Below, piece by piece: positions 8,146 through 16,640 of a stretch of DNA of 61,818 nt. Below the pieces are notes generated by a model. That model saw only the letters and a program-made list of their open reading frames with translations, ran no database searches and was not told the origin of the DNA. The stretch's first letter is position 1, and every line of letters starts with the position of its first letter. The stretch comes from Microbispora rosea (lineage in GTDB: Bacteria > Actinomycetota > Actinomycetes > Streptosporangiales > Streptosporangiaceae). Both the position numbers and the translations under genes were made by a program. The DNA is taken from the NCBI RefSeq assembly GCF_900156315.1, contig NZ_FTNI01000041.1, forward strand, positions 1-61,818, written 5' to 3'.

Positions 8146-9608
8146 TGGTCGCGATCGCGGATCCTCCATCGGTGAACGTCTCCCCGGCGGGCGGCTGGGA
8201 CCGTCCGCTCGCCCTGCTGCGCCGGCACCGGATCTTCGCGGCCACGCTCGGCGTCGCCTTCGTGCTGCGGATCGTCACGATGCTGGGCTTCGGCCCCGCC
8301 ATGTGGTTCAACGACTCCTACGACTACGTGTCCGTGGCGCTGCGCCCGCGTCCGCACCCGATCCGCCCGGACGGGTACAGCTTCTGGCTGCTGCTGCTCA
8401 AGCCGTTCCACAGTTTCTCGCTCGTGGTGTTGACCCAGCACCTCATGGGCCTCGCGGCGGCGTTCCTTATTTATGCGCTGCTGACCAGAAGATTTGGGAT
8501 GCCAGGCTGGGGGGCGACGCTGGCCGCCGCCCCCGTGATGTTCGACGCCTACCAGATCCAGCTCGAACAGCTGATCATGTCGGACACCATGTTCATCCTG
8601 CTCGTCGTGGGCGTGGTGACGCTCGTGCTGTGGCGGGAGCGGATGACCTGGCGGAGCGGCGCCGTGGTCGGGCTGCTGCTCGCGCTGACGGCGCTGACCC
8701 GGAGCATCGGCCTGCCCATCCTCGCCCTGGTCGTGGCCTACCTGGTGATCAAGCGGGCGGGCTGGAAGCCGATCGCCGCCATGGTCGCCGCGTGCGCGCT
8801 GCCCGTGCTGGCCTACATGGGCTGGTTCAAGGCGGTGAACGGCCAGTTCGCGATGACCAACAGCGACGGAGTGATCCTCTACATGAGGACGTCGCTGTTC
8901 GCCGACTGCCACAAGATGGACATCGACGAGCGCCGCGAGCTGGAGCTGGCGCTGCTGTGCATCAACGTCGCGCCCAAGGACCGCGGCCTGTCCGCCCAGG
9001 CGTACCTGTGGTGGGACGACCAGAACCAGCTCCACGTCTTCGGCTCGGGCATGAAGTTCACCCCCGAGATCAACACGAACGCGAGCGCCTTCGCGAAGAA
9101 GGCGATCCTGGCCCAGCCGGGCGACTACCTGGCCGCGGTGGCCAAGGACTTCTTCCGCGCCTTCCAGTGGGGCCGTCCGCGGTTCCCCGACGCGAAGACC
9201 TTCCTGCAGTACGAGTTCGACAACGAGTACACCCGCAAACTGCCCAAGTGGAGCTCCTACCACAGCACCACGGACAAGGACGCCGAGGCGTACGAGAACG
9301 GCCCTGCCGCGACGCACGTGGTCTCGCCGTGGTCGGACATCATGATCGGCTACCAGAAGGTCGTACGGCTGCCGGGCCTCGTGCTGGGCATGCTGCTGTT
9401 GTTCGGCCTCTACGGCCTGGCGCGGCGCTGGCGCGACCTCGGCGGGCCCGCGCTGCTGCCCTGGCTGGGGGCGGTGGGGCTGATCCTGGCCCCGGCGGCG
9501 ACGGCCGAGTTCGACTACCGCTACCTGCTGCCCGCCGCCCCCCTCGCCTGCCTCGCCGCCGCCATCACCGCGCGTGATCTTGTAGTCAGTCGCAGGCGCG
9601 GCCGCTGA
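8145..9608 (+). CDS. Multi-pass GT-C-type glycosyltransferase-like membrane protein
   Basis: 487 residues from the ATG at 8145. About ten hydrophobic segments are spread over the chain. The first loop carries the acidic motif FNDSYDYVSVA, where GT-C enzymes of the PMT/ArnT superfamily place their catalytic acidic residue. LTALTRSIGLP in the middle is also typical of ArnT/GT39-like proteins. A large extracytoplasmic loop lies at about residues 235-390. It likely uses a polyprenyl-phosphate sugar on the outer face of the membrane. The acceptor is unknown. Convergent with rsmI; a long inverted repeat covers both 3' ends. Confidence 0.7.
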   Translation: MVAIADPPSVNVSPAGGWDRPLALLRRHRIFAATLGVAFVLRIVTMLGFGPAMWFNDSYDYVSVALRPRPHPIRPDGYSFWLLLLKPFHSFSLVVLTQHLMGLAAAFLIYALLTRRFGMPGWGATLAAAPVMFDAYQIQLEQLIMSDTMFILLVVGVVTLVLWRERMTWRSGAVVGLLLALTALTRSIGLPILALVVAYLVIKRAGWKPIAAMVAACALPVLAYMGWFKAVNGQFAMTNSDGVILYMRTSLFADCHKMDIDERRELELALLCINVAPKDRGLSAQAYLWWDDQNQLHVFGSGMKFTPEINTNASAFAKKAILAQPGDYLAAVAKDFFRAFQWGRPRFPDAKTFLQYEFDNEYTRKLPKWSSYHSTTDKDAEAYENGPAATHVVSPWSDIMIGYQKVVRLPGLVLGMLLLFGLYGLARRWRDLGGPALLPWLGAVGLILAPAATAEFDYRYLLPAAPLACLAAAITARDLVVSRRRGR

Positions 9609-9659
9609 CCTGGGCGGCCAGCCTCCGTGATCACCGGTGCGACAAACTACAAGATCACG
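9573..9659. terminator. Long inverted repeat between convergent genes (bidirectional terminator?)
   Basis: Bases 9573-9594 and 9638-9659 are inverted copies: 14 paired bases, two mismatches, then six more pairs, with a 43-nt spacer. The left arm is inside the last codons of the GT-C gene and the right arm overlaps the rsmI stop. It can form a hairpin in both transcripts. It lacks a clear T-tract. Confidence 0.5.
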
Positions 9660-10485
9660 ACGGTGGGGTGGCGTGGACGGCGTTGTAGAGGTCGCGCTTG
9701 GGGACGCCGGCCGACTTGGCCACCTCGGTGATGGCCTGCTTGCGCGACACACCCAGGCCCTCGCGCCTGGCCACCTCCTCGACCAGTTCCTCGATACCCG
9801 GCGCGGCCTCCTCGGCGGTCCGTCCCGCCACCACCAGCGTGATCTCGCCCCTGACCTCGCCCGCGGCCCATTCGGCCAGCTCGCCGAGGCCGCCGCGCCG
9901 CACCTCCTCGTAGGTCTTGGTGAGCTCACGGCAGACGGCGGCGGGCCGCTGCGCGCCGAAGGCCTCCGCCATCGCCGCCAGAGTCGCGTGCAGGCGGTGC
10001 GGCGCCTCGAAGAACACCATCGTGCGCTCCTCGGCCGCCAGCGCCGCCAGCCGCCTGGACCGCTCCCCCGGCTTGCGCGGCGGGAACCCCTCGAAGCAGA
10101 ACCGGTCGCTCGGCAGGCCGGAGACGGCGAGGGCGGTCGTCACCGCCGACGGACCGGGCAACGCCGTCACGGGCAGGCCGGCCTCGACAGCGAGGCGGGT
10201 GAGCCGATAGCCGGGGTCCGAGACGCCCGGCATCCCCGCGTCGGTGATCACGACGACGGTCCGGCCCTCGCGCAGCGCCTCCAGCAACTCGGCGGCCCGC
10301 GCGCTCTCGTTGGCGTCGTAGTAGGACACCACGCGGCCGCCGATGGCGATCTCCAGGTCGGCCGCGAGCCGCCGCAGCCGGCGGGTGTCCTCCGCGGCGA
10401 TCACGTCGGCCGCGGCGAGCACTTCGCGCAGCCGTGGGGAGGCGTCTTTGGGCTGGCCGATCGGGGCTCCGGCGAGAACGAGCAT
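9655..10485 (-). CDS. rsmI: 16S rRNA (cytidine-1402-2'-O)-methyltransferase
   Basis: 276 residues, typical for RsmI. N-terminal LAGAPIGQPKDASPR, AAEDTRR and ITDAGMPGVSDPGYRL are the tetrapyrrole-methylase-fold SAM-binding motifs of this family; FFEAPHRL and CRELTKTYEE follow as expected. It methylates the ribose of C1402 in the decoding centre. It is divergent from the PMT gene at 10592, the same neighbourhood as Rv1003/Rv1002c in Mycobacterium tuberculosis. Confidence 0.96.
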   Translation of the reverse strand: MLVLAGAPIGQPKDASPRLREVLAAADVIAAEDTRRLRRLAADLEIAIGGRVVSYYDANESARAAELLEALREGRTVVVITDAGMPGVSDPGYRLTRLAVEAGLPVTALPGPSAVTTALAVSGLPSDRFCFEGFPPRKPGERSRRLAALAAEERTMVFFEAPHRLHATLAAMAEAFGAQRPAAVCRELTKTYEEVRRGGLGELAEWAAGEVRGEITLVVAGRTAEEAAPGIEELVEEVARREGLGVSRKQAITEVAKSAGVPKRDLYNAVHATPPS

Positions 10486-10591
10486 CCGTCCACCCTATGG
10501 CGGGCGTGAAACATTCATCGACGAACGGCCAGATGACCGAATCCGCGCGCGACCCGTGTCCTAGGCGGGGACTCACCAGTAATCTGTCCGC

Positions 10592-12199
10592 GTGGCCGTG
10601 ACCGACTATTCTCACAAGGCGTTCGAGCAGCCGGAAGAGGGACCACAGGAGAACGCTCCCGCGGTTTCCCTGCGCGACCGGCTCGTGCCGCCCATGCCCG
10701 GCAGCGCCATGTGGGGCTGGCTCGGCCCCATCCTGGTCGCCCTCTTCGGCGGATTCCTGCGGTTCTACCGCCTGGGCACGCCGCACTCCGTCGTCTTCGA
10801 CGAGACGTATTACGTCAAGGACGCCTTCGCCACCATCAAGTACGGCGTCGAGCGGCAGTTCGTCGACGGCGCGGACAAGCTCCTGCTCTCCGGCAACGAG
10901 AACATCTTCAAGCAGTGCGGCTCGGTGAGCGAGTGCGCCTCCTACGTGGTGCACCCGCCGGTCGGCAAGTGGCTGATCGGCCTCGGCGAGTTGATCTTCG
11001 GAGCGAACCCGTTCGGCTGGCGCTTCGTCGCCGCGCTGCTCGGCACGCTGTCCATCCTGATCCTCGCCCGCACGGCCCGCAGGATGACCCGCTCGACGCT
11101 GCTCGGCTGCGCGGCCGGCCTGCTGCTGTCTCTCGACGCCCTCCACTTCGTGCTGTCCCGCACGGCGCTGCTGGACATCTTCCTGATGTTCTGGGTGCTC
11201 GCCGGGTTCGCCTGCCTCGTGGCCGACCGGGACTGGTCCCGCAGCCGCCTCGCCGCGTGGCACGAGGCGGGGTCGCCCGCGGACGGGCCGCGGCTGGGCC
11301 TGCGGCCCTGGCGCCTGGCCGCCGGGCTGTGCCTCGGCCTGGCCATGGCGACCAAGTGGACCGGCGGCTTCTACATCGCCGCCTTCGCGATCATGACGCT
11401 GCTGTGGGACGTGGGCGCCCGGCGGGCCGTCGGCACGCCCCGGCCGTACGGAACGGTCATCCGCCGCGACCTTCCGCTCGCCGCGGCGTGGATGGCGGCC
11501 GTCCCGATCGTCACCTACATCGTGTCGTTCACGGGATGGTTCGTCACCGACAAGGGCTACGGCCGCAACTGGGACCAGGCCACATCGAGCGGCCCGGTCT
11601 ACTTCGTCATCGACTCGCTCCGCTCGTGGTTCGACTACCAGAAGCAGGTGTTCAGCTTCCACACGGGCCTGGAGGCGACCCACCCGTACCAGTCCGAGCC
11701 GTGGCAGTGGCCGCTGCTGCTGCGCCCGGTGGCGTTCTTCTACGAGTCGCCGAAGAACTGCGGCGCCGCCTCCTGCTCCTGGGCGGTCCTCGGCACCGGG
11801 ACGCCGATCATCTGGTACGCCGGTCTGCTCGCGCTGATCGGCATGATCGCCTGGTATGTCGCGACCCGCGACTGGCGGGCGGGCGCGGTGCTGCTCGGCT
11901 ACGCCGCCGGATGGCTGCCGTGGTTCTACTTCGCCGTCGCGGACAACCGGACGATGTTCATGTTCTACGCGATGCCGATGGTGCCGTTCATGATCCTGGC
12001 ACTCGTGCTGGCGTGCGGATTGATCATCGGCAGAGAGGACCCTGCCCGGCCCAACCGGCGCGTGGTCGGCACGGCCGTGGTCGGGGCGTTCGTGCTCCTG
12101 GCCCTGGTCAACTTCGGCTGGCTCTATCCCGTGATCGCCGCCGAGTCCATCTCGTACGACTCCTGGCACGCGAGGATGCTGTTCGACTCGTGGATCTGA
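10592..12199 (+). CDS. Polyprenol-phosphate-mannose:protein O-mannosyltransferase (PMT family)
   Basis: 535 residues from GTG at 10592. After a ~45-residue cytoplasmic leader, the first loop has the catalytic FDETYYVKDAF with its Asp-Glu pair and VHPPVGKW, both signatures of GT39. About 11 TM segments follow; MATKWTGGFY and the C-terminal SYDSWHARMLFDSWI are conserved in actinobacterial PMTs such as Rv1002c. It attaches mannose to Ser/Thr of proteins during Sec export. Works with a polyprenol-phosphate-mannose synthase, possibly encoded by the GT2 gene at 6532. Confidence 0.93.
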   Translation: MAVTDYSHKAFEQPEEGPQENAPAVSLRDRLVPPMPGSAMWGWLGPILVALFGGFLRFYRLGTPHSVVFDETYYVKDAFATIKYGVERQFVDGADKLLLSGNENIFKQCGSVSECASYVVHPPVGKWLIGLGELIFGANPFGWRFVAALLGTLSILILARTARRMTRSTLLGCAAGLLLSLDALHFVLSRTALLDIFLMFWVLAGFACLVADRDWSRSRLAAWHEAGSPADGPRLGLRPWRLAAGLCLGLAMATKWTGGFYIAAFAIMTLLWDVGARRAVGTPRPYGTVIRRDLPLAAAWMAAVPIVTYIVSFTGWFVTDKGYGRNWDQATSSGPVYFVIDSLRSWFDYQKQVFSFHTGLEATHPYQSEPWQWPLLLRPVAFFYESPKNCGAASCSWAVLGTGTPIIWYAGLLALIGMIAWYVATRDWRAGAVLLGYAAGWLPWFYFAVADNRTMFMFYAMPMVPFMILALVLACGLIIGREDPARPNRRVVGTAVVGAFVLLALVNFGWLYPVIAAESISYDSWHARMLFDSWI

Positions 12200-12225
12200 C
12201 CCCCCCGTATCGTTGGGCGCGTACT

Positions 12226-12243
12226 GTGCGCCCTAGGGTGCAC
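12226..12243. promoter_or_regulatory. 18-bp palindrome before the 12268 gene
   Basis: GTGCGCCCTAGGGTGCAC is a near-perfect palindrome (one mismatched pair) centred on CCCTAGGG. It lies 26 bp downstream of the PMT stop and 25 bp upstream of the next start. It could be an operator or a short terminator stem; there is no T-tract, which favours an operator. Confidence 0.35.
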
Positions 12244-12267
12244 CCAGAGGGGGGGTGGTCGCGAGTG

Positions 12268-13659
12268 ATGCCCGGTCGTCGTCAACGATGGGGTCGATAC
12301 GGCAGACTGCGGGTCATGCCCGCACCTGACGTCGCCGCGCTCCTCGCCCAGCTGGAGCGCTCCGAGCCGGACATCGCCGAGTCCGCCCGCGTCGCGGTCG
12401 AGTGGCTCGCCGGCGGCGAGGCGCTGGAGACCATCAGTCAGTTCGATGTGTGCGAGTTCCTCTGGTACACGCTGCCGATCAAGGTGCCGGGCGACCAGAC
12501 GACCATCGCCAGGGCTCTCGGCCGGCTGCTGCGGCTCGCGGGCATGGAGCGTTACGCCGCCCTGTGCGACTCCCCGGCCACCGTCCGGATCCTGCTGACG
12601 TACGTCAGGGAGGGCGAGGAGGCCGGAGCCGCGGCCTACCATCGGGAGCTCGAGGCCACCGGAGTGCTGCCCCCGGACGTCGCCGAGCTGTCGTGGAGCT
12701 CGATCATGGGGCCGGAGGAGCTCGGGGCGCACGTCGCCTGCGCGGCCGCCCTGGAGCTGGCCATCGTGACCGGCGACCCGGTGGACCGCGAGGAGCTGAC
12801 CCGCCGGTGGCTCACCGCGCCCCGCCCGGAGCTGGGCGGCGACTGCTGGCTGCACCGGGTCCACGGCGAGCGGCTGAACCGCTGGGTGCTCGGACGCGGC
12901 ACCGCCCGCCGCGAGCTCGCCCAGCCCTTCGAGGTGCGGCTGCACGCCCCCATCGCGGCTCCGGACGAGCCGCACCTGGAACCGCTGCGCTGGCTACTCG
13001 GCCTGGCCCGCACCGGGGTCCGGCTGACCGAGCGGCTCAACGTCGGGCGTGCCGTGGCCGCCGAGGCGGCCGACCGGTTCGGCTGGGGCAATCGGACCAG
13101 GTCGGGGGCCGTACGCGGCGAGGCCGACGTGCCCGCTCTCACCGAGCTGCGGCAGATCGCCGTGCACGATCTCGGGGCGCTGCGGCGCAGCGGCCGGAGG
13201 CTGGTGCTCACCACCACCGGCAGGAACCTGCTGGACGACCGCGCCGCCATGTGGGACGCGGCGGCGCCCACCCTGCTCGTCCCCGCCCCCGGGGAGCACG
13301 ACTTCGAGGTCTCCATCCGCGAGTCGGCGCTGATGATCCTGGTGGACGGCGACGCGGTGCGGGACGGCGACCTGCGCGACCGGGTCGCCGAGGTGGTCAA
13401 CGGCGAGGGCTGGCGCGCGACGGACGGCGGCCGGGTCGGCGGCGCCGACCTCACCGGTCCGCTCGCCCGGCTCCGCCACCGCCTCGACGCCCTGGGCCTG
13501 GATGGTCCGGGCCGAGCGCCCGGGAGCGCCGGCCGTGAAGCCGAGACGCGTGTGACGGGCGCCCCGCCGTGGCGGCTCACTGACGCCGGGCGGCGCGCCG
13601 CGCTGGCGGCGCTGCGCGCCCAGGCCCTGCGCCCCCGCCAATACGCCGGCCTCGGCTGA
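12268..13659 (+). CDS. Conserved actinobacterial protein of unknown function
   Basis: 463 residues from the ATG at 12268. A GTG directly before it at 12265 and an ATG at 12316 are alternatives; the strong GAGGGGGGG ribosome site at 12247-12255 supports the first two. It has no signal peptide or TM. It is rich in Glu/Arg/Leu and looks soluble, with several predicted helical repeats in the first 200 residues and a region with LRQIAVHDLGALRRSGRR and LVLTTTGRNLL that resembles a winged-helix element. The C-terminal PPWRLTDAGRRAALAAL repeats that type of motif. No catalytic signature was seen. Confidence 0.8.
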   Translation: MPGRRQRWGRYGRLRVMPAPDVAALLAQLERSEPDIAESARVAVEWLAGGEALETISQFDVCEFLWYTLPIKVPGDQTTIARALGRLLRLAGMERYAALCDSPATVRILLTYVREGEEAGAAAYHRELEATGVLPPDVAELSWSSIMGPEELGAHVACAAALELAIVTGDPVDREELTRRWLTAPRPELGGDCWLHRVHGERLNRWVLGRGTARRELAQPFEVRLHAPIAAPDEPHLEPLRWLLGLARTGVRLTERLNVGRAVAAEAADRFGWGNRTRSGAVRGEADVPALTELRQIAVHDLGALRRSGRRLVLTTTGRNLLDDRAAMWDAAAPTLLVPAPGEHDFEVSIRESALMILVDGDAVRDGDLRDRVAEVVNGEGWRATDGGRVGGADLTGPLARLRHRLDALGLDGPGRAPGSAGREAETRVTGAPPWRLTDAGRRAALAALRAQALRPRQYAGLG

Positions 13660-13697
13660 ACGCACGGGCTTCCCCGTGCCGTGCCGACGACGTCACC

Positions 13698-14240
13698 TCA
13701 CGTCGTGATGATCCTCACGGTGCAGGGCTCGCCGTTGAGTCGCCACTGCATCGGGTTGGAACCGCCCCCGGAGTAGGAGCCGTTGAAGCCGAGGTGCACT
13801 GTCTGACCGGGAGCAATGTCGGTGCCCCAGGAGGGAGCCACCGCGGTCACCTCGGAGCCGGTCTGGGACCAGGTGGCCGACCATCCCAAGGACACCGCCT
13901 GCCCGGGATTGGTGAACAGGAACATGAGCCGCCAGTCCCGTACGGGCGTGGTGCTGGTGTTGGTGAGCTCGATGGTCGCGGTCATCCCGCCCGTCCAGGT
14001 GACCTGCCGGTAGTCCACCCGGCAGTTGATCGTCTGTGGGGACGGCGACGGCGTGGTGATGACGTCGTTGTAGATCCGCACGGTCACCGACCCCGACGCG
14101 GCTCGCACGGGATCGGCGTGGGCGGTGGCGGCGCCGTCGTGTCGGTCGACGGCCCCGATGACGTGATCGTCCGTATCGGCGGTCGGCCGGTCAACGGACG
14201 CGGGGCGCGGCAGGCCGTACGCGCCTGATGGGCCGCGCAC
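13698..14240 (-). CDS. CBM2 cellulose/chitin-binding domain protein, probably a 3' fragment
   Basis: The last ~110 residues form a carbohydrate-binding module of family 2: NCRVDYRQVTWTGG, exposed tryptophans in DWRLMF and GWSATWSQ, PGQTVHLGFNG and the closing LNGEPC (Cys pair bracketing the module). Ahead of it is a short PSPSP linker. There is no catalytic domain and no signal peptide in the 60 residues before the linker. It looks like the 3' end of a secreted glycoside hydrolase or oxidase gene whose front has been lost. Start is uncertain. Confidence 0.65.
   Translation of the reverse strand: MRGPSGAYGLPRPASVDRPTADTDDHVIGAVDRHDGAATAHADPVRAASGSVTVRIYNDVITTPSPSPQTINCRVDYRQVTWTGGMTATIELTNTSTTPVRDWRLMFLFTNPGQAVSLGWSATWSQTGSEVTAVAPSWGTDIAPGQTVHLGFNGSYSGGGSNPMQWRLNGEPCTVRIITT
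14112..14228 (+). pseudogene. Possible 3' remnant of a PDZ domain (HtrA-like)
   Basis: In the plus frame ending with TGA at 14228 the translation runs GAVVSVDGPDDVIVRIGG and then RPVNGRGARQAVRA. This resembles the end of an HtrA/DegP PDZ domain (typically GDVIVRIGGRPV). No start is associated. It overlaps the 5' part of the CBM2 fragment on the other strand. Coincidence cannot be excluded in such GC-rich DNA. Confidence 0.25.
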
Positions 14241-14253
14241 GGCGCTGCAACTT

Positions 14254-14664
14254 TCAGCCGCGGCCTTCGAGGACCTCCAGGTAGTGGGCGTTGTACATGA
14301 TCCCGAGGATGTTGCCGAACGGGTCGGCGACCGAGGCGGTGACGAACCCGGGACCGCGCTCCGTCGGCACCTCGTGCTGTTTGGCGCCCATCGACAGCAG
14401 TCTGTCCAGCACCGCCGTGAGGTCGTCCACGTGCCAGTAGACGACGGCTCCGGCCGGTTCGGCCGTCGGGTGCGGCGCGTAGCGCCGGTCGATGAACCCG
14501 AGTTCGTGCCGATGGTCGCCGAGGCGGAACTCGGCGTAGGCGAGCCGCCCGTCCGGCCCCCTGCGCTCGAAGTACGCCTCCACGCCGAGCACCTCGGCGT
14601 ACCACCGCGTCGCCTCCTCGACGTCGTCGGCCCAGAAGTTCACGGTCGTCAGTCCACGCAACAT
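14254..14664 (-). CDS. VOC-superfamily (glyoxalase/bleomycin-resistance-like) protein
   Basis: 136 residues. The pattern VNFWADDVEEATRWYAEVLG, then FRLGDHRHELGFID, VVYWHVDDL and a final ADPFGNILGIMYN is the paired beta-alpha-beta-beta-beta module of the VOC fold. Candidate metal ligands are the His residues in RHELGF and YWHVD and the Glu near the end. Such proteins act as small lyases, dioxygenases or drug-binding proteins. It is divergent from a WYL regulator with an inverted repeat between, so it is the likely target of that regulator. Confidence 0.85.
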   Translation of the reverse strand: MLRGLTTVNFWADDVEEATRWYAEVLGVEAYFERRGPDGRLAYAEFRLGDHRHELGFIDRRYAPHPTAEPAGAVVYWHVDDLTAVLDRLLSMGAKQHEVPTERGPGFVTASVADPFGNILGIMYNAHYLEVLEGRG

Positions 14665-14706
14665 TTCGTGCTCCCTTCCTCGGAGACAAACGCTAGGAGG
14701 GCTTGA

Positions 14707-14721
14707 GGAACATACGGTTCC
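14707..14721. promoter_or_regulatory. Inverted repeat between VOC and WYL genes
   Basis: GGAACATACGGTTCC is a perfect GGAAC-N5-GTTCC inverted repeat in the 80-bp divergent gap, 23 bp before the WYL regulator start. The position fits an operator used by that regulator. Confidence 0.5.
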
Positions 14722-14744
14722 GCAATGCGCGGGAGACTGTGACC

Positions 14745-15701
14745 ATGCTGGAAACCTCCGTACGGCTGCTGCGGTTGCTGGCGCTGCTCCAGACCCGGCC
14801 CGGATGGTCCGGCGCCGACCTCGCGGACCGGCTCGGCGTGACCACCAGGACCGTGCGCAACGACGTCGAACGGCTGCGCCACCTGGGATACGAGATCCGC
14901 TCGGCCACCGGCACGGCCGGCGGATACCGGCTGGGCGCGGGGTCCTCGCTGCCCCCGCTGCTGCTGGACGACGAGGAGGTCGTCGCGGTGGTCGTCAGCC
15001 TGCAGGCCGCCGCGGGCAGCACCGTGACCGGCATCGAGGAGACCTCGCTGCGCGCGCTCGCCAAGCTTCAGCGGATGCTGCCGTCCCGGCTGCGCCACCG
15101 GATCGAGGCCGTGCGCGCCGCGACGGTCGCCGTGCCGAGGCACGGTCCCACGGTGGACCCCGAGACGCTGACCTCGATCGCCGCGGCCGTCCGCGACCAC
15201 GAGACGCTGCGGTTCGACTACCTCGACCACCGGGGGCACGAGGGACGCCGCACCGTCGAGCCGCATCGGCTCGTCTTCACCGGCCGGCGCTGGTATCTGC
15301 TGGCCTGGGACGTCGACCGCGCCGACTGGCGGACCTTCCGCGCCGACCGCGTGCGGCTCCGCGTCCCGAACGGCCCCCGCTTCACCCCGCGTGAACCGCC
15401 CGAGGGCGACGCCGCCGCCCACGTCGTACGCGGGGCGGGCTCGGCCGCCTGGCGGCACCGGGCCGTCGTACGGCTGCACGCGCCCGTCGAGGTCGTGGGC
15501 GCGCGGCTCACCCCCGCGGCCGGGCTGCTGCGCGCCGAGGGCGCGGACGCCTGTGTGCTGGAGACCGGCGGCGACTCGCTCCGCAACCTGACGGCCTTCC
15601 TCACCGCGCTCGACGTGCCCTTCACCGTGCTCGACCCTCCCGAGCTGCGCGCCCACCTGCGTGCGCTGGCCGCGCGCTACCTCGCCGCGGGAGGCGGATA
15701 A
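14745..15701 (+). CDS. HTH-WYL transcriptional regulator (YafY type)
   Basis: 318 residues from the ATG at 14745 (MLETSVRLLRLLALLQ). Residues 1-60 form a winged helix: GADLADRLGVTTRTVRNDVERL and GGYRLGAG. The WYL domain follows from about residue 140 with RRWYLLAWDVDRADWRTFR and the conserved Arg-rich DRVRL. WYL regulators sense nucleotides or small ligands. Divergent from the VOC gene. Confidence 0.9.
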   Translation: MLETSVRLLRLLALLQTRPGWSGADLADRLGVTTRTVRNDVERLRHLGYEIRSATGTAGGYRLGAGSSLPPLLLDDEEVVAVVVSLQAAAGSTVTGIEETSLRALAKLQRMLPSRLRHRIEAVRAATVAVPRHGPTVDPETLTSIAAAVRDHETLRFDYLDHRGHEGRRTVEPHRLVFTGRRWYLLAWDVDRADWRTFRADRVRLRVPNGPRFTPREPPEGDAAAHVVRGAGSAAWRHRAVVRLHAPVEVVGARLTPAAGLLRAEGADACVLETGGDSLRNLTAFLTALDVPFTVLDPPELRAHLRALAARYLAAGGG

Positions 15702-15712
15702 CGTGTGAGGTC

Positions 15713-16630
15713 ATGCCGGACGAGATACTCACCGCAGACGACGACATCCGATACGTGAACGCGTTCTGGCGGAGACTGGGCCTGCCCGGCCTGATCGACG
15801 TCCACACGCACTTCATGCCGGAACGCGTCCTGACCAAGGTGTGGGCGTACTTCGACTCGGCCGGGCCGCTGGTCGGCCGGGCCTGGCCCATCGCCTACCG
15901 GCTGCCCGAGGACGACCGCGTCGAACGGCTCAGGGCCTTCGGCGTGCGGGCGTTCACCTCCATGCTCTATCCCCACAAGCCCGGCATGGCGGAGTGGCTG
16001 AACGACTGGGCCGCCGATTTCGCCGCCCGGGTGCCCGGCTGCCTGCACACGGCGACGTTCTTCCCCGAGCCCGGCGCCGGGCGGTACGTCGCGCGGGCCA
16101 TCGAGCGGGGCGCCCGGGTGTTCAAGGCGCACCTCCAGGTCGGCGCGTACGACCCGAACGACCCGCTGCTCGACGATGTCTGGGGGCTGCTGGAGGACCA
16201 CGGCATCCCGGTGGTCACGCACTGCGGGTCGGGCCCGGCCCCCGGGCCGCACACCGGGCCGGAACCGATCGCGGCCCTGCTCTCCCGGCATCCCCGGCTG
16301 CCGCTCGTGATCGCCCACATGGGCACTCCCGAGTATGCCGAGTTCCTCGCCCTGGCCCTGCGTCACCCGGCGGTCTGCCTGGACACGACGATGGCCTTCA
16401 CCGGCTTCACCGAGGAGACCGCGCCCTTCCCCCTGGAGGCCGTCCCGCTGCTGCTGGAGCTTCAGGACCGTGTCCTGCTCGGCACCGACTTTCCCAACAT
16501 CCCTTACCCGTACGCCGAGGCGCTGTCGGCCCTCGCCGGCCTGGACCTCGGGGACGGGTGGCTGCGCGCCGTCTGCCACGACAACGCCGCCAGGGTCTTC
16601 GGCCTCCAGCCGGTCACTCCGGAGACATGA
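15713..16630 (+). CDS. Amidohydrolase-2 family metal-dependent hydrolase/decarboxylase
   Basis: 305 residues. The metal ligands of the family can be followed along the barrel: DVHTHF near residue 26, THCGS near 165, IAHMG near 205 and GTDFPNIPYPY near 257 with the catalytic Asp. The family (ACMS decarboxylase, salicylate decarboxylase, hydrolases) uses zinc or manganese. It starts 11 bp after the WYL gene and may be co-transcribed. Substrate unknown. Confidence 0.88.
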   Translation: MPDEILTADDDIRYVNAFWRRLGLPGLIDVHTHFMPERVLTKVWAYFDSAGPLVGRAWPIAYRLPEDDRVERLRAFGVRAFTSMLYPHKPGMAEWLNDWAADFAARVPGCLHTATFFPEPGAGRYVARAIERGARVFKAHLQVGAYDPNDPLLDDVWGLLEDHGIPVVTHCGSGPAPGPHTGPEPIAALLSRHPRLPLVIAHMGTPEYAEFLALALRHPAVCLDTTMAFTGFTEETAPFPLEAVPLLLELQDRVLLGTDFPNIPYPYAEALSALAGLDLGDGWLRAVCHDNAARVFGLQPVTPET

Positions 16631-16640
16631 CCTCGTCGTT

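Noticed and set aside
9926..12169. 747-codon minus-strand frame opposite PMT and rsmI
   Set aside because: His/Arg/Gln-rich product with no family; typical antisense frame in GC-rich DNA.
10711..13659. One very long frame running through the PMT gene and the next gene
   Set aside because: Its first half is the out-of-frame shadow of the PMT gene. Only the part from 12268 is supported.
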